Shown: one piece after another, positions 49,858-57,840 of the stretch
How the letters are laid out: every line of letters starts with the position of its first letter
How positions within the stretch are numbered: the first letter of the stretch is position 1
The notes under the pieces: generated by a model
Database searches by the model: none
What the model was told of the DNA's origin: nothing
What the model saw: only the letters and a program-made list of their open reading frames with translations
Made by a program: the position numbers and the translations under genes
Origin: an uncultured bacterium
GTDB taxonomy: Bacteria; Cyanobacteriota; Vampirovibrionia; Gastranaerophilales; Gastranaerophilaceae
NCBI GenBank assembly: GCA_948964545.1
Contig: CAREDV010000001.1
Coordinates: 1 to 64,000 of the forward strand
Length of the DNA stretch: 64,000 nt
Direction: 5' to 3'

Positions 49858-49889
49858 AGACCCGTTAAACGCGAGCAACCAAGTAACAC

Positions 49890-49918
49890 TTGAAAATTAT
49901 CAATACGTATGGTATAAT
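49890..49918 (+). promoter_or_regulatory. Antisense RNA promoter, TA locus B
   Basis: TTGAAA at 49890-49895 and a perfect TATAAT at 49913-49918 are exactly 17 bp apart. AAATATAGGG follows, giving a predicted start at 49926, as in locus A. Confidence 0.78.
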
Positions 49919-49925
49919 AAATATA

Positions 49926-50018
49926 GGGCGAGAGGATTGCCGTCCTCTCTTTAAAAGCCCCGTTATTTGATGATACTAAGCACTATGATTATTAGAAATA
50001 ATATAAATAGTGCTTTTT
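49926..50018 (+). ncRNA. Putative antisense antitoxin RNA, locus B
   Basis: From the predicted start at 49926 the RNA first forms the GAGAGGA/TCCTCTC hairpin (also the toxin mRNA end), then runs antisense through the toxin ORF to a terminator with arms AAGCACTA (49978-49985) and TAGTGCTT (50008-50015) and T5. The loop contains ATTATT-AGA-AATAAT. In locus A the arms are AAGCGCTA/TAGCGCTT, so one base pair has changed on both sides. Expected length about 93 nt. Confidence 0.68.
49930..49949. terminator. Shared hairpin at toxin mRNA 3' end, locus B
   Basis: GAGAGGA-TTGCCG-TCCTCTC forms a perfect 7-bp stem. On the minus strand it follows the toxin ORF; the T run is weak there. On the plus strand it is the 5' hairpin of the antisense RNA. 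Confidence 0.65.
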
Positions 50019-50037
50019 CACTTGTGATGAATATCAT
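49963..50037 (-). CDS. 24-aa hydrophobic peptide, putative type I toxin (locus B)
   Basis: ATG at 50037 with a very strong AAAGGAGGTGA, 24 codons, stop at 49963. The peptide keeps EKAL at 7-10, III near 16-18 and a final Ile-Ile-Lys, matching the peptide at 10383-10457 in length and layout. It is one hydrophobic helix with a charged edge on each side. Promoter, the GGGTAAGCC start, a leader of about 80 nt and the antisense RNA correspond to locus A. The toxin role is inferred from gene organisation and peptide character. Confidence 0.78.
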   Translation of the reverse strand: MIFITSEKALFILFLIIIVLSIIK

Positions 50038-50123
50038 CTCTATCACCTCCTTTCTCTAACGGTTTAACAAATTTGCAGTTCGTGCCGCAGAGTATGAAAG
50101 ATGATTAGGGCTTACCCAAACAA

Positions 50124-50152
50124 ATTATATCATAAATTGATATATAGTGCAA
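50124..50152 (-). promoter_or_regulatory. Promoter of toxin mRNA, TA locus B
   Basis: On the minus strand TTGCAC (50152-50147) and TATAAT (50129-50124, with an upstream TG) are exactly 17 bp apart. GGGTAAGCC starts at 50117, six bases after the -10. It lies just beyond the 3' end of the aminopeptidase gene. Confidence 0.75.
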
Positions 50153-50157
50153 TATTT

Positions 50158-51264
50158 TTAAATTATAAACTTTCCGTTTTCATAGATTAAAACATCATCG
50201 GCAAAGATCTTACCGCCGTTTTTCATATTCTTAATCATGTCCCAGTGAAGTCCTGATACATTTTTTCCGCCTGTTTCGGGGTATGATGCGCCGACTGCCA
50301 TGTGAATTGATCCGCCGATTTTTTCGTCAAATAAAATGTTTCCCGTAACTTCTTGGATTTCATCGTTAGTTCCGATTGCAATTTCGCCGATACCTTTAGA
50401 ACCTTCGTCCATATTGAACATAGCTTCCAGATAATCTCTGCCTGTTTCGGCTTCAAATTTTACAATCTGTCCGTTTTCTATCCATAAATGAACGCCTGTT
50501 GCGCTGTTACCGCGGTAGTTTTGCGGGAAGTCAAAATAAATTTCGCCGTTAATATCATTTTCCACAGGAGATGTAAAAACTTCACCGTCAGGATAATTAT
50601 TCAATCCCGAACAGCTAATCCATTTTCTGCCTTCAACACCAAAGGTTATGTCTGTTTTTTCACCAACTATTCTAACCTTTTTAACGCCGTTCAGATAGTT
50701 TGCCCATTTGGTCTGTTTTTCGTCAAGTTCACGAAGTTTTTCAACAGGGTCGTCTAAATTCAAGTAGCAAGAATTGAAAAGAAATTCGGAATATTCATCA
50801 AATGACATTTTAGCTTCCTGCGCAAGAGCATGTGTCGGAACATCTGCAACAACCCAAGATGCTTCACCTTTTGCTGAACGTTCCATAAGAGTTTTTGACA
50901 AACCTTGAGAAGCTTTTGAGCGTCTTGAAAGTTTGTTTAAATCTGCGCGTGCCATATTTTTTGTATTCATAGGTGCGCCGATTGAGATAAATTTGTCGAT
51001 AGTTTTATATTCAAGCTCAATAATCGGGTCGATATAATCCAATTGCTCATCAGAAGCGTATTTGATAAAAATATCAGAGAAATCTTCAAAAGATGTTCTC
51101 ATAATCGGATGTCCGCCTTTTTCGATTACTCGTTTATAGACAGCTTTTACTAAGTCTTTTGCATAAATGCTTGTTGCTCTTATTTGTACCAAATCTCCTT
51201 TTTGCACGTTTGTTGAATAGTCAACAAGGACTTCTGCATATTTATCCCAAATTGATTTTTGCAT
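50158..51264 (-). CDS. M29-family aminopeptidase
   Basis: A metal-dependent aminopeptidase of the AmpS/aminopeptidase T family. Metal-binding blocks are YPDGEVFTSPVEND (Glu), GIGEIAIGTNDE (Glu), HMAVGASYPETGG (His) and SGLHWDMI (His, Asp). It has 368 residues, slightly shorter than the 410 typical for AmpS. AGGAG precedes the ATG. It is cytoplasmic, for peptide turnover. Confidence 0.92.
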   Translation of the reverse strand: MQKSIWDKYAEVLVDYSTNVQKGDLVQIRATSIYAKDLVKAVYKRVIEKGGHPIMRTSFEDFSDIFIKYASDEQLDYIDPIIELEYKTIDKFISIGAPMNTKNMARADLNKLSRRSKASQGLSKTLMERSAKGEASWVVADVPTHALAQEAKMSFDEYSEFLFNSCYLNLDDPVEKLRELDEKQTKWANYLNGVKKVRIVGEKTDITFGVEGRKWISCSGLNNYPDGEVFTSPVENDINGEIYFDFPQNYRGNSATGVHLWIENGQIVKFEAETGRDYLEAMFNMDEGSKGIGEIAIGTNDEIQEVTGNILFDEKIGGSIHMAVGASYPETGGKNVSGLHWDMIKNMKNGGKIFADDVLIYENGKFII

Positions 51265-51286
51265 TTTTTCTCCTTTTTTATTAAAA

Positions 51287-51335
51287 GCGCTATTTTCAAA
51301 GTCAAAAATTTTTTGATAACAACTTTAAATAGCGC
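51287..51335 (-). terminator. Terminator of the lpxA transcript
   Basis: GCGCTATTT and AAATAGCGC are the outer arms of a long stem-loop whose inner parts (AAAGT/ACTTT, TCAAAAA/TTTTTGA) also pair. On the minus strand it is followed by TTTTAATAAAA. It lies between lpxA and the aminopeptidase gene and probably ends the lpxA mRNA. Confidence 0.65.
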
Positions 51336-51367
51336 CTTATAATTGTTATAGGTGGTGGGTGAAGCGG

Positions 51368-52174
51368 CTACGCTTCCTCTAATGATTCATGTCCTGATTT
51401 GTGAGATTTTAAAAGCACTCCTCGTTTAGACGATTGGATGAAATCAATCATTTTTTCAATATATTCATTCATAGGAATTTCTGCTTTAATTTTTTCAATA
51501 GCCTGAGTTGTGTTTAAATCCTGAGAAATTAATAGTTTGAAAGCTTCGTTAGTTGCAGTTCTAACTTCTTGAGAAACACCTCTGCGTTTCATTGCAATTA
51601 CGTTCAAACCGCGTGGAACAGGTGGTCTTCCTTCACCTTTAGAATATGGCAGGATATCCTGACGTGAAGCTGAAAATCCGCTTATGATAGCCATATCACC
51701 GATTCTGATGTTTTGGTGGAATACGCTCATTCCGCCGATAAATGCACCGAAACCTACATGAACATGACCGCCGAGTGTTACAAGGTTTGCCAAAATTACC
51801 TGATCATCAAGTACACAGTTATGTGCAACATGCGAACCAACCATTAAAAGACATTTTTTACCAATTCTTGTAGTAAAATCACCGCATGCAGCACCTCTAT
51901 GAATAGTTACATTTTCTTTAATAATTGTGCCGTCGCCTATAACAACTTTTGTTTCTTCGCCTTTGTAGCCCAAATCCTGAGGTTCAGAGCCGATTGTAGC
52001 AAATGGAGAAATTGTACAGTCTTCGCCAATTTCGGCAAATTCGATATGAGCATTTGAAATTACCCTTGTTCTTGCTCCGATTGTTACATTTTCACCTATA
52101 ACTACGTAAGGTCCTATAATTGCATCATCAGCGATTTTTGCTGTTGGGTGGATGATTGCGGTTTTGTCTATCAT
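51368..52174 (-). CDS. lpxA: UDP-N-acetylglucosamine acyltransferase LpxA
   Basis: The first enzyme of lipid A synthesis; transfers a hydroxyacyl chain from ACP to UDP-GlcNAc. It has hexapeptide repeats of the left-handed helix (IIGPYVVIGENVTIGARTRV), the catalytic His region MVGSHVAHNCVLDDQVILAN, the HVHVGFGAFIGG stretch and the C-terminal helical domain with GLNVIAMKRRGVS. It has 268 residues. It lies behind a hypothetical gene, not directly behind fabZ. Confidence 0.95.
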   Translation of the reverse strand: MIDKTAIIHPTAKIADDAIIGPYVVIGENVTIGARTRVISNAHIEFAEIGEDCTISPFATIGSEPQDLGYKGEETKVVIGDGTIIKENVTIHRGAACGDFTTRIGKKCLLMVGSHVAHNCVLDDQVILANLVTLGGHVHVGFGAFIGGMSVFHQNIRIGDMAIISGFSASRQDILPYSKGEGRPPVPRGLNVIAMKRRGVSQEVRTATNEAFKLLISQDLNTTQAIEKIKAEIPMNEYIEKMIDFIQSSKRGVLLKSHKSGHESLEEA

Positions 52175-52243
52175 AAATTCTCTCTTTCTTTTACTATAAA
52201 CTTAATTATAGTATAAAATTTCGCAATTTTATTATTATTTATA

Positions 52244-53818
52244 TTATTTTAATATGAAGTTGTGGTATTCTTTTGCAGATTCATAAGCTTCGTTAAGTGA
52301 TTTATTTACAATATCTATCAGTCTTTGATCTCTGCTTTCTGCAGCTAATTGTGCAAGCAGAATAAAATCATCGCGTGCTTCTTCTGTGGTTTGGATTGCA
52401 TAACCATTATTAGTCTTATTGTGATGTAAAATACTTAGTAAAAGAGTTTTAAACTCCTGCTCATTGCGAGTCGGTTTATGCTTTGGCTGAGCTTCAATGT
52501 GTTTAACCATTATAAATAGAGATGTTTGATAGGTATCTGCCATTAAATTATTGATACCTTCAATGTCAGTATGTTTTGTGAAAATTTTTCCATCCGTTTC
52601 ATTAATACTGCTTGTTTTAAGATATGGGTTGTATCTTGTGTCAAAGTCAAGCGAGCCTTCAGGTAAGCCTTCTTTTTTCTCAACATATCTGATTATTTCA
52701 TCAGGGCAAAGACGTACGATAAATACAGCTTCATTTTCTTCTTTAACTTTTTTCCAACCGTATTCCATAGCTTTTGACCACGATTTTTTTGCCCAAGGAT
52801 TTGCGACCCAGAATTCTCCCATAGTTCTGGATTGGTCTTTTGTCATTGAAATTGGGTTTTCGAGGTCAAACATCGGAACTTTTCTGCCTTTGAAAAATTT
52901 GCTCATTGCTTTTCTGATATTTTCACCGCTGTGTATACCCCAAGCTTTTTTCAATACACGGCTTAATTCTTTGGCGCGTTCGGGATTTTGTCTGTAGAAT
53001 TCTTTTCGTCTTTCAGACATTTGATAAACTGCTTCGGGATTTTCCTGATGATAACGATTTAATCCTTCTGAAATTCTTTGTTTATGCTGTTGGGAAAGCG
53101 GGCCGCGCGGAATGTGAACAGGTTCACCCTCTTGGATTTGAGCACGTCGATCAAGAGCCTGAAGGCGTTTTTCTGTCATTTCCGCAGTTAGGCGTTCGTT
53201 ATATTGCGAATCGGAGAATTTCAAATAATGCCCGTAGTCCTGACTTGCTCTCGGAATTCCTAACCTTTTCATTGTATGGTATAAATCAGTTCCGCCAGCA
53301 TAGCGTTTCAAGTCTGTTAGTGAAAAGCCTTCGCCCCAGTAAAGCTTTATCAATTGAATCGATAAATCTTCGTCATTATCAAAAAATTCCAATTCGCCCT
53401 TTTGGAATTTGTCTATAAAAGAGCCTTCGTTAGGTTTTATACTGCTTGCGGGTATAACATCTTGGAATTCGGGAAATCTAGCTTTAATCTCATCAAGTGT
53501 AAAGAAATTTTTAAGATTTGAGAAATATTTTTTGTGAACTCCGATGAGAGTCTTTTTACTACCTTCTTCAAGATTCATGCCAATCCATTCTCTGATATTT
53601 GGCGGATAAATATGTGAATTTTTTTCTGCAAGTATATCCAGCCTTTTAACTGTTTCCGCCAGATTAAGACTTGCTCCGCCCATAAAAGCCAAGTATTGCT
53701 GTGTTGACGGTAGCTTGTCATATTTTGGCTGTTCTTGGATTGATTGCTGCGGGGTAGTTTGGTAGTTATTAATATTAAATTTTGATGTTAATTTGGGTTG
53801 TATATTTGTAATTCTCAT
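52244..53818 (-). CDS. Hypothetical protein with NUMOD3-like repeats (524 aa)
   Basis: The N-terminus is polar with a region like many Gastranaerophilales proteins (RITNIQPKLTSKFNINNYQT). In the middle, repeated helices such as PLSQQHKQRISEGLNRYHQE, YQMSERRKEFYRQNPERAKE and LSRVLKKAWG resemble NUMOD3 DNA-binding motifs found near homing endonucleases; basic residues alternate with N-P-E. The C-terminus is helical. No nuclease motif is present. Within the lpx cluster it is an odd neighbour, with a terminator separating it from fabZ. Confidence 0.7.
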   Translation of the reverse strand: MRITNIQPKLTSKFNINNYQTTPQQSIQEQPKYDKLPSTQQYLAFMGGASLNLAETVKRLDILAEKNSHIYPPNIREWIGMNLEEGSKKTLIGVHKKYFSNLKNFFTLDEIKARFPEFQDVIPASSIKPNEGSFIDKFQKGELEFFDNDEDLSIQLIKLYWGEGFSLTDLKRYAGGTDLYHTMKRLGIPRASQDYGHYLKFSDSQYNERLTAEMTEKRLQALDRRAQIQEGEPVHIPRGPLSQQHKQRISEGLNRYHQENPEAVYQMSERRKEFYRQNPERAKELSRVLKKAWGIHSGENIRKAMSKFFKGRKVPMFDLENPISMTKDQSRTMGEFWVANPWAKKSWSKAMEYGWKKVKEENEAVFIVRLCPDEIIRYVEKKEGLPEGSLDFDTRYNPYLKTSSINETDGKIFTKHTDIEGINNLMADTYQTSLFIMVKHIEAQPKHKPTRNEQEFKTLLLSILHHNKTNNGYAIQTTEEARDDFILLAQLAAESRDQRLIDIVNKSLNEAYESAKEYHNFILK

Positions 53819-53855
53819 ATTTTTTATAAAATCCGTGAAAATTTTTTTTGCTAGT

Positions 53856-53883
53856 AAAAATCCCCTTTTAAAGGGGATTTTTT
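53856..53883. terminator. Terminator behind fabZ
   Basis: AAAAATCCCC and GGGGATTTTT form a 10-bp stem with symmetric A and T runs, located between fabZ and the NUMOD3-like gene. It can terminate both strands. Confidence 0.88.
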
Positions 53884-53888
53884 ATTTT

Positions 53889-54341
53889 TTATTTAAACGC
53901 GAAAGTCATATCTGCTTCTACGCAAACTTTGCCGTCAACTTTTCCGACACCGTGAGCTTTGCAAACAGGGCCTTTTACTTTGATAACTTCGATTTCCATG
54001 TCAAATCTGTCACCAGGACGAACAATATTTTTAAATCTTACACCGTCAACTCCTGCATATAGAGTTAATTTACCTTTATATTCAGGCATTGTCATCAAGA
54101 TTGGTGCTGAACATTGTGCCATAGCTTCTAATTGCAATACACCAGGCATAATAGGATTGTTCGGGAAATGACCCTGGAAAAATCCCTCATTCATTGTCAT
54201 GTTTTTGTAACCTTTACAGCTTTTGCCAGGAACGCATTCTGTAATTCGGTCTACAAGTAAAAACGGATAACGGTGAGGAATCATATCCATTATTTCCATG
54301 ATGTCAAAGCTTAAAGCTTCTGTTTTAGTTTCTTCTGTCAT
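53889..54341 (-). CDS. fabZ: 3-hydroxyacyl-[acyl-carrier-protein] dehydratase FabZ
   Basis: Dehydrates hydroxyacyl-ACP in fatty acid synthesis and competes with LpxA for the same substrate. The hot-dog fold blocks are MIPHRYPFLLVDRI, the catalytic His in EGFFQGHFPNNPIMPGVLQLEAMAQ and RFKNIVRPGDRFDMEIE. It has 150 residues. GGAGAG precedes the ATG. It lies in an lpxD-lpxC-fabZ operon. Confidence 0.95.
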   Translation of the reverse strand: MTEETKTEALSFDIMEIMDMIPHRYPFLLVDRITECVPGKSCKGYKNMTMNEGFFQGHFPNNPIMPGVLQLEAMAQCSAPILMTMPEYKGKLTLYAGVDGVRFKNIVRPGDRFDMEIEVIKVKGPVCKAHGVGKVDGKVCVEADMTFAFK

Positions 54342-54406
54342 TTTTCTCTCCTTTTTTTATCCTCTTTGTCAATTTTCGTTAAATTTTGAAATCTCTTGTC
54401 AGTCGC

Positions 54407-55240
54407 TCACTTGAGTTCGCTCCCGTTTATATTGATTATTTTGTCTTTTAGCATTTTAGCAGCTTTCACATGAACAGCATGCCCTGCCTCTTTTACAAGA
54501 ATTTGGCATTTAAGATTTAAGGGATTTATTCCTGTTAAATACAAATCGCCTATTAAATCAAGAATTTTATGTTTTATAGGTTCATTTTCAGAGCGAAGGT
54601 CTGAAGTATAGCCGTCATCTGTCAAACCTAAAGTGTTTTCTAATGTTACGCCTTGTGCAAAACCGAGCATTTGAAATTTTTTCAAATCTTTGTAAAATCC
54701 GAAAGTTCTTGCTTCAATAATTTCCTGCTGGTTTTTAGGATTGTAGCAGACCCAGCGTCTTGTCAAATCTTTATGGTCATAGTTTACCGAATAGGAAATA
54801 TAAAGTTCGTCAGACGGCAGAATTACAAGACTTGTTTTACCGTTCAGGTAATAAACAGGTTCTGAAACCGTATAATATTTAGGTTTTTCAAAAAAGTGTT
54901 TTTCAATTCCTGCTTTTTTAAAAAGTTCAACCCATTCTTTGGAGCTTCCATCGAGTGCGGGAACTTCATTTTCATCCATATAAATGTCGATACTGTCAAT
55001 TCCGCAGAAAGCAAGAGCAGCTGACAAATGTTCGGTCAACATCGCTGAGTTTTTTTTATCTTTTCCCATCACAACACAATGGTCTGTTGCAAGAACATTG
55101 TCTGTCGTACTTTCAAACATCTGACCGTTAACGAAATATCTTATTTTCCCCTCTTTAGACGGAACAAATTTAACAGTGCACGGCTTGTTTTTCATCAAGC
55201 CGTTACCTGTTATTGAAATTTCCTTAAGAATTGTGGTCAT
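54407..55240 (-). CDS. lpxC: UDP-3-O-acyl-N-acetylglucosamine deacetylase LpxC
   Basis: The committed zinc deacetylase of lipid A synthesis. Zinc and catalytic residues lie in LTEHLSAALAF, VPALDGSSKEW, EPIKHKILDLIGDLYL and the late EAGHAVHVKAA. The ATG at 55240 overlaps the lpxD stop by 17 bases and gives 278 residues, a little shorter than the 300 of E. coli. It lies in the lpxD-lpxC-fabZ operon. Confidence 0.95.
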   Translation of the reverse strand: MTTILKEISITGNGLMKNKPCTVKFVPSKEGKIRYFVNGQMFESTTDNVLATDHCVVMGKDKKNSAMLTEHLSAALAFCGIDSIDIYMDENEVPALDGSSKEWVELFKKAGIEKHFFEKPKYYTVSEPVYYLNGKTSLVILPSDELYISYSVNYDHKDLTRRWVCYNPKNQQEIIEARTFGFYKDLKKFQMLGFAQGVTLENTLGLTDDGYTSDLRSENEPIKHKILDLIGDLYLTGINPLNLKCQILVKEAGHAVHVKAAKMLKDKIININGSELK

Positions 55241-56327
55241 TATTAATGTTTTCCTCAAATTCTCTTAAAAGCGGTTCGTATTTTCTGAATTTTGCAAAGA
55301 TTTCCTGAGCATCTTTCATAGTTTTCAACTGTTTAATGAAATCTTTTCTTGGCATAGCAGGAATTCCCACAACAATTGATTTTTCAGGGAATGATTTTGT
55401 AACACCTGCTTTTGCAGTAATGATTGTATCAGAACCGATTTCGATGTGGTCAGCAAGTCCTGCCTGACCTGCGATTACAACTCTGTCGCCTATTACACAG
55501 CTTCCAGCAATACCTACTTGAGAAACGATTAAACATCCCTCGCCGACTTTACAGTTGTGACCAATCATAACTAAATCGTCGATTTTTGTGTTGTCGCCGA
55601 TTATTGTGTTTTCAATTGTTCCGCGGTCAATTGCTGTGTTTGCTCCTATTTCTACGTTGTTGCCGATTACAACCGAACCGATTGACGGGATTTTAAATAT
55701 AACGTGTTTTGAACTAGCTTCTTTAATTTCGCCGTCTTTTCTTGCCTGTTCAATGTTGTCAGGATTTTCAGTAACAAAGCTGAAACCGTCAGCGCCTAAA
55801 GATACGCCGTGGTGAAGGATTACGTCGTTTCCTACCTGAACTCTGTCGCCGATATTAACGCCCGCATGGAACAAGCAGTTTTTACCAACAACAGCTCCTC
55901 CGCCAACGTAACAGTTAGCCAAAATCTTTGTATTATCGCCGATTACAGCATCATGAGAAATTACAACATTCGGGCCAATTTGGACATTTTCGCCTAATTT
56001 TGCAGTTTCGTGAACTGTTGCTGTCGGGTGAACTCCTTTATTTACTTCAGGTGCAGTGTAGAACATATTTAAAAGTTTCATCATTGCAAGACGAGGTCTT
56101 TCAACTTCAATTGTTGTCAAGTTAGGAATTTGAACTCCTAATGGTACAAGTGCAGCTTTTGCTTTTGATTGTGCAAGGTTTGCGATTTCTTCCTCGCCCA
56201 AAGCAAGTGCTAAAGTGTTTTCATCTGACAATAAAGGCGGTGCAATTTGTGTAATTTTTGCATCTTCAACCTTAGTTAACATACCGCCTGTGATATGTGT
56301 AATTTCTTCTAATGTAAAAGTTGGCAT
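55224..56327 (-). CDS. lpxD: UDP-3-O-acylglucosamine N-acyltransferase LpxD
   Basis: The third lipid A enzyme. The N-terminal uridine-binding domain is followed by many hexapeptide repeats (QIGPNVVISHDAVIGDNTKI, DRVVIAGQAGLADHIEIGSD), with the catalytic His in DDLVMIGHNCKVG and the family mark GVTKSFPEKSIVVGIPAMPRKDF. It has 367 residues. AGGAGTAA precedes the ATG. First gene of the lpx operon, 21 bases after the heptose adenylyltransferase gene. Confidence 0.95.
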   Translation of the reverse strand: MPTFTLEEITHITGGMLTKVEDAKITQIAPPLLSDENTLALALGEEEIANLAQSKAKAALVPLGVQIPNLTTIEVERPRLAMMKLLNMFYTAPEVNKGVHPTATVHETAKLGENVQIGPNVVISHDAVIGDNTKILANCYVGGGAVVGKNCLFHAGVNIGDRVQVGNDVILHHGVSLGADGFSFVTENPDNIEQARKDGEIKEASSKHVIFKIPSIGSVVIGNNVEIGANTAIDRGTIENTIIGDNTKIDDLVMIGHNCKVGEGCLIVSQVGIAGSCVIGDRVVIAGQAGLADHIEIGSDTIITAKAGVTKSFPEKSIVVGIPAMPRKDFIKQLKTMKDAQEIFAKFRKYEPLLREFEENINNDHNS

Positions 56328-56348
56328 ATTTATTACTCCTTATTTATT

Positions 56349-56810
56349 TTATGAATTAATTTTTTCAATTGTTTTTGTTGTTGATTTCCCTTCAACAAAT
56401 TCTATAAACTCAACCCTTGTGTTGTTTTTGCGCATGATGTCTGCCTCTGGAAGTGTTTCCATTGTATAGTCTGCGCCTTTTGTGTATACATCGGGTTTCA
56501 TTTCATCCAAGAGATTTCTTGGACTATCTTCATCAAATAATACCACATAATCCACACATTTCAAAGCGCTTAATATTTCTGCGCGATCTTCTTCACAATT
56601 AATAGGACGCGTCGGACCTTTAATTGAGCGGACAGACTTGTCGGAATTTAACAGTACTATAAGAAAATCTCCAAAAGTCTTTGTTTTTTCTAAGTACCGC
56701 ACATGTCCGACATGAAGTATGTCAAAACAGCCGTTGGTTGTTACAACGGTTTTTCCTTCGCTGTGAATTTTGTTAATTAAATCTTTAATTTCTTCGCGTT
56801 TGATAAGCAT
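56349..56810 (-). CDS. D-glycero-beta-D-manno-heptose 1-phosphate adenylyltransferase (RfaE2/HldE C-terminal type)
   Basis: A nucleotidyltransferase of the cytidylyltransferase-like fold with the HxGH motif (GCFDILHVGHVRYLEKTK), the TKGADY block and the SSTTKxI-like GKSTTKTIEKI end. In Gram-negatives it makes ADP-heptose for the inner core of lipopolysaccharide, and ADP-heptose is also an innate immune signal. It has 153 residues and stands alone without the kinase domain. It overlaps the asd stop by one base (TAATG). Confidence 0.88.
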   Translation of the reverse strand: MLIKREEIKDLINKIHSEGKTVVTTNGCFDILHVGHVRYLEKTKTFGDFLIVLLNSDKSVRSIKGPTRPINCEEDRAEILSALKCVDYVVLFDEDSPRNLLDEMKPDVYTKGADYTMETLPEADIMRKNNTRVEFIEFVEGKSTTKTIEKINS

Positions 56811-57829
56811 TAGAAAAGTCCCATTTCAATAACTTTTTGACAAATTCTTACAGTATTTAACGCTGCTCCGATTCTTAAATTATCAGCAACACACCAGAGT
56901 GAAATCCCGTTTTTGAACGCAAGGTTTTTGCGAATTCTGCCGACAAATACAGGGTCAACTCCTGATGCGTCACGTGTTGTCGGATATTCAAAGTTTTCGG
57001 GATTGTCGATAACTTTTATACCGAATGAGTTTTCTAAGATTTCGCGAACTTCATCAGGTGTAATGTTTTCTTCAAATTCAATGTCGACAGCTTCGGAGTG
57101 TCCGTTGAATACGGGAACGCGTGCTGCTGTACAGGAAATCGGTGTTTCTTCATTAAGGTGAAGAATTTTTTTAGTTTCCTTAACAACTTTCATTTCCTCT
57201 TTTGTGTAGCCGTTTTCGCAGAATACGTCGATTTGCGGGATTACGTTGAATGAAATCGGTTTTTTGAAACATTTGTTTTCAAAACTTTCGCCTGCAAGGT
57301 TTGCTTTTGTGTCATCGCGAAGTTCGTTGATTGCTGCTAAGCCTGCGCCTGATACTGCTTGATAAGTTGATACGATAAGTCTTTTGATTTTTGCTTTTTC
57401 GTGTAAAGGTTTTAATACAAGCATCAATTGTGAAGTTGAGCAGTTCGGGTTTGCGATAATCCCTTTGTGCTTTTTTAAATCTTCATCATTAACATAAGCG
57501 ATAACGAGCGGAACATCTTTTTCCATTCTGAATGCTGATGAATTGTCGATTAAAACACCGCCTCTTTTTACGATTTCTGGAGCAAATTTTTGAGATGTTG
57601 AACCGCCTGCTGATGCAAGTACAATATTTACGCCGTCAAAACTCTCGGGTTTTGCTTCTTCAACTGTATAGGTTTTGCCTTGAAATTCAAGCTTTGTGCC
57701 TGCTGATTTTGGGCTTGATAAAAATTTTATTTCGTTGAAATCGATTTTCAATTCGTCAACGATTTTTGTAATCTCTCTGCCTACAACCCCTGTAGCGCCT
57801 AATATTGCAATGTTCGGTCTGTTTCCCAT
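56810..57829 (-). CDS. asd: Aspartate-semialdehyde dehydrogenase
   Basis: Reduces aspartyl phosphate to aspartate semialdehyde with NADPH for lysine, threonine, methionine and diaminopimelate. Blocks are AILGATGVVGREI, the catalytic Cys in IANPNCSTSQLML, VSTYQAVSGAG and the substrate-binding VPVFNGHSEAVDIE. It has 339 residues. Upstream, dapB lies 11 bases away on the same strand, so both feed diaminopimelate. Confidence 0.95.
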   Translation of the reverse strand: MGNRPNIAILGATGVVGREITKIVDELKIDFNEIKFLSSPKSAGTKLEFQGKTYTVEEAKPESFDGVNIVLASAGGSTSQKFAPEIVKRGGVLIDNSSAFRMEKDVPLVIAYVNDEDLKKHKGIIANPNCSTSQLMLVLKPLHEKAKIKRLIVSTYQAVSGAGLAAINELRDDTKANLAGESFENKCFKKPISFNVIPQIDVFCENGYTKEEMKVVKETKKILHLNEETPISCTAARVPVFNGHSEAVDIEFEENITPDEVREILENSFGIKVIDNPENFEYPTTRDASGVDPVFVGRIRKNLAFKNGISLWCVADNLRIGAALNTVRICQKVIEMGLF

Positions 57830-57840
57830 AACTTCTCCTA

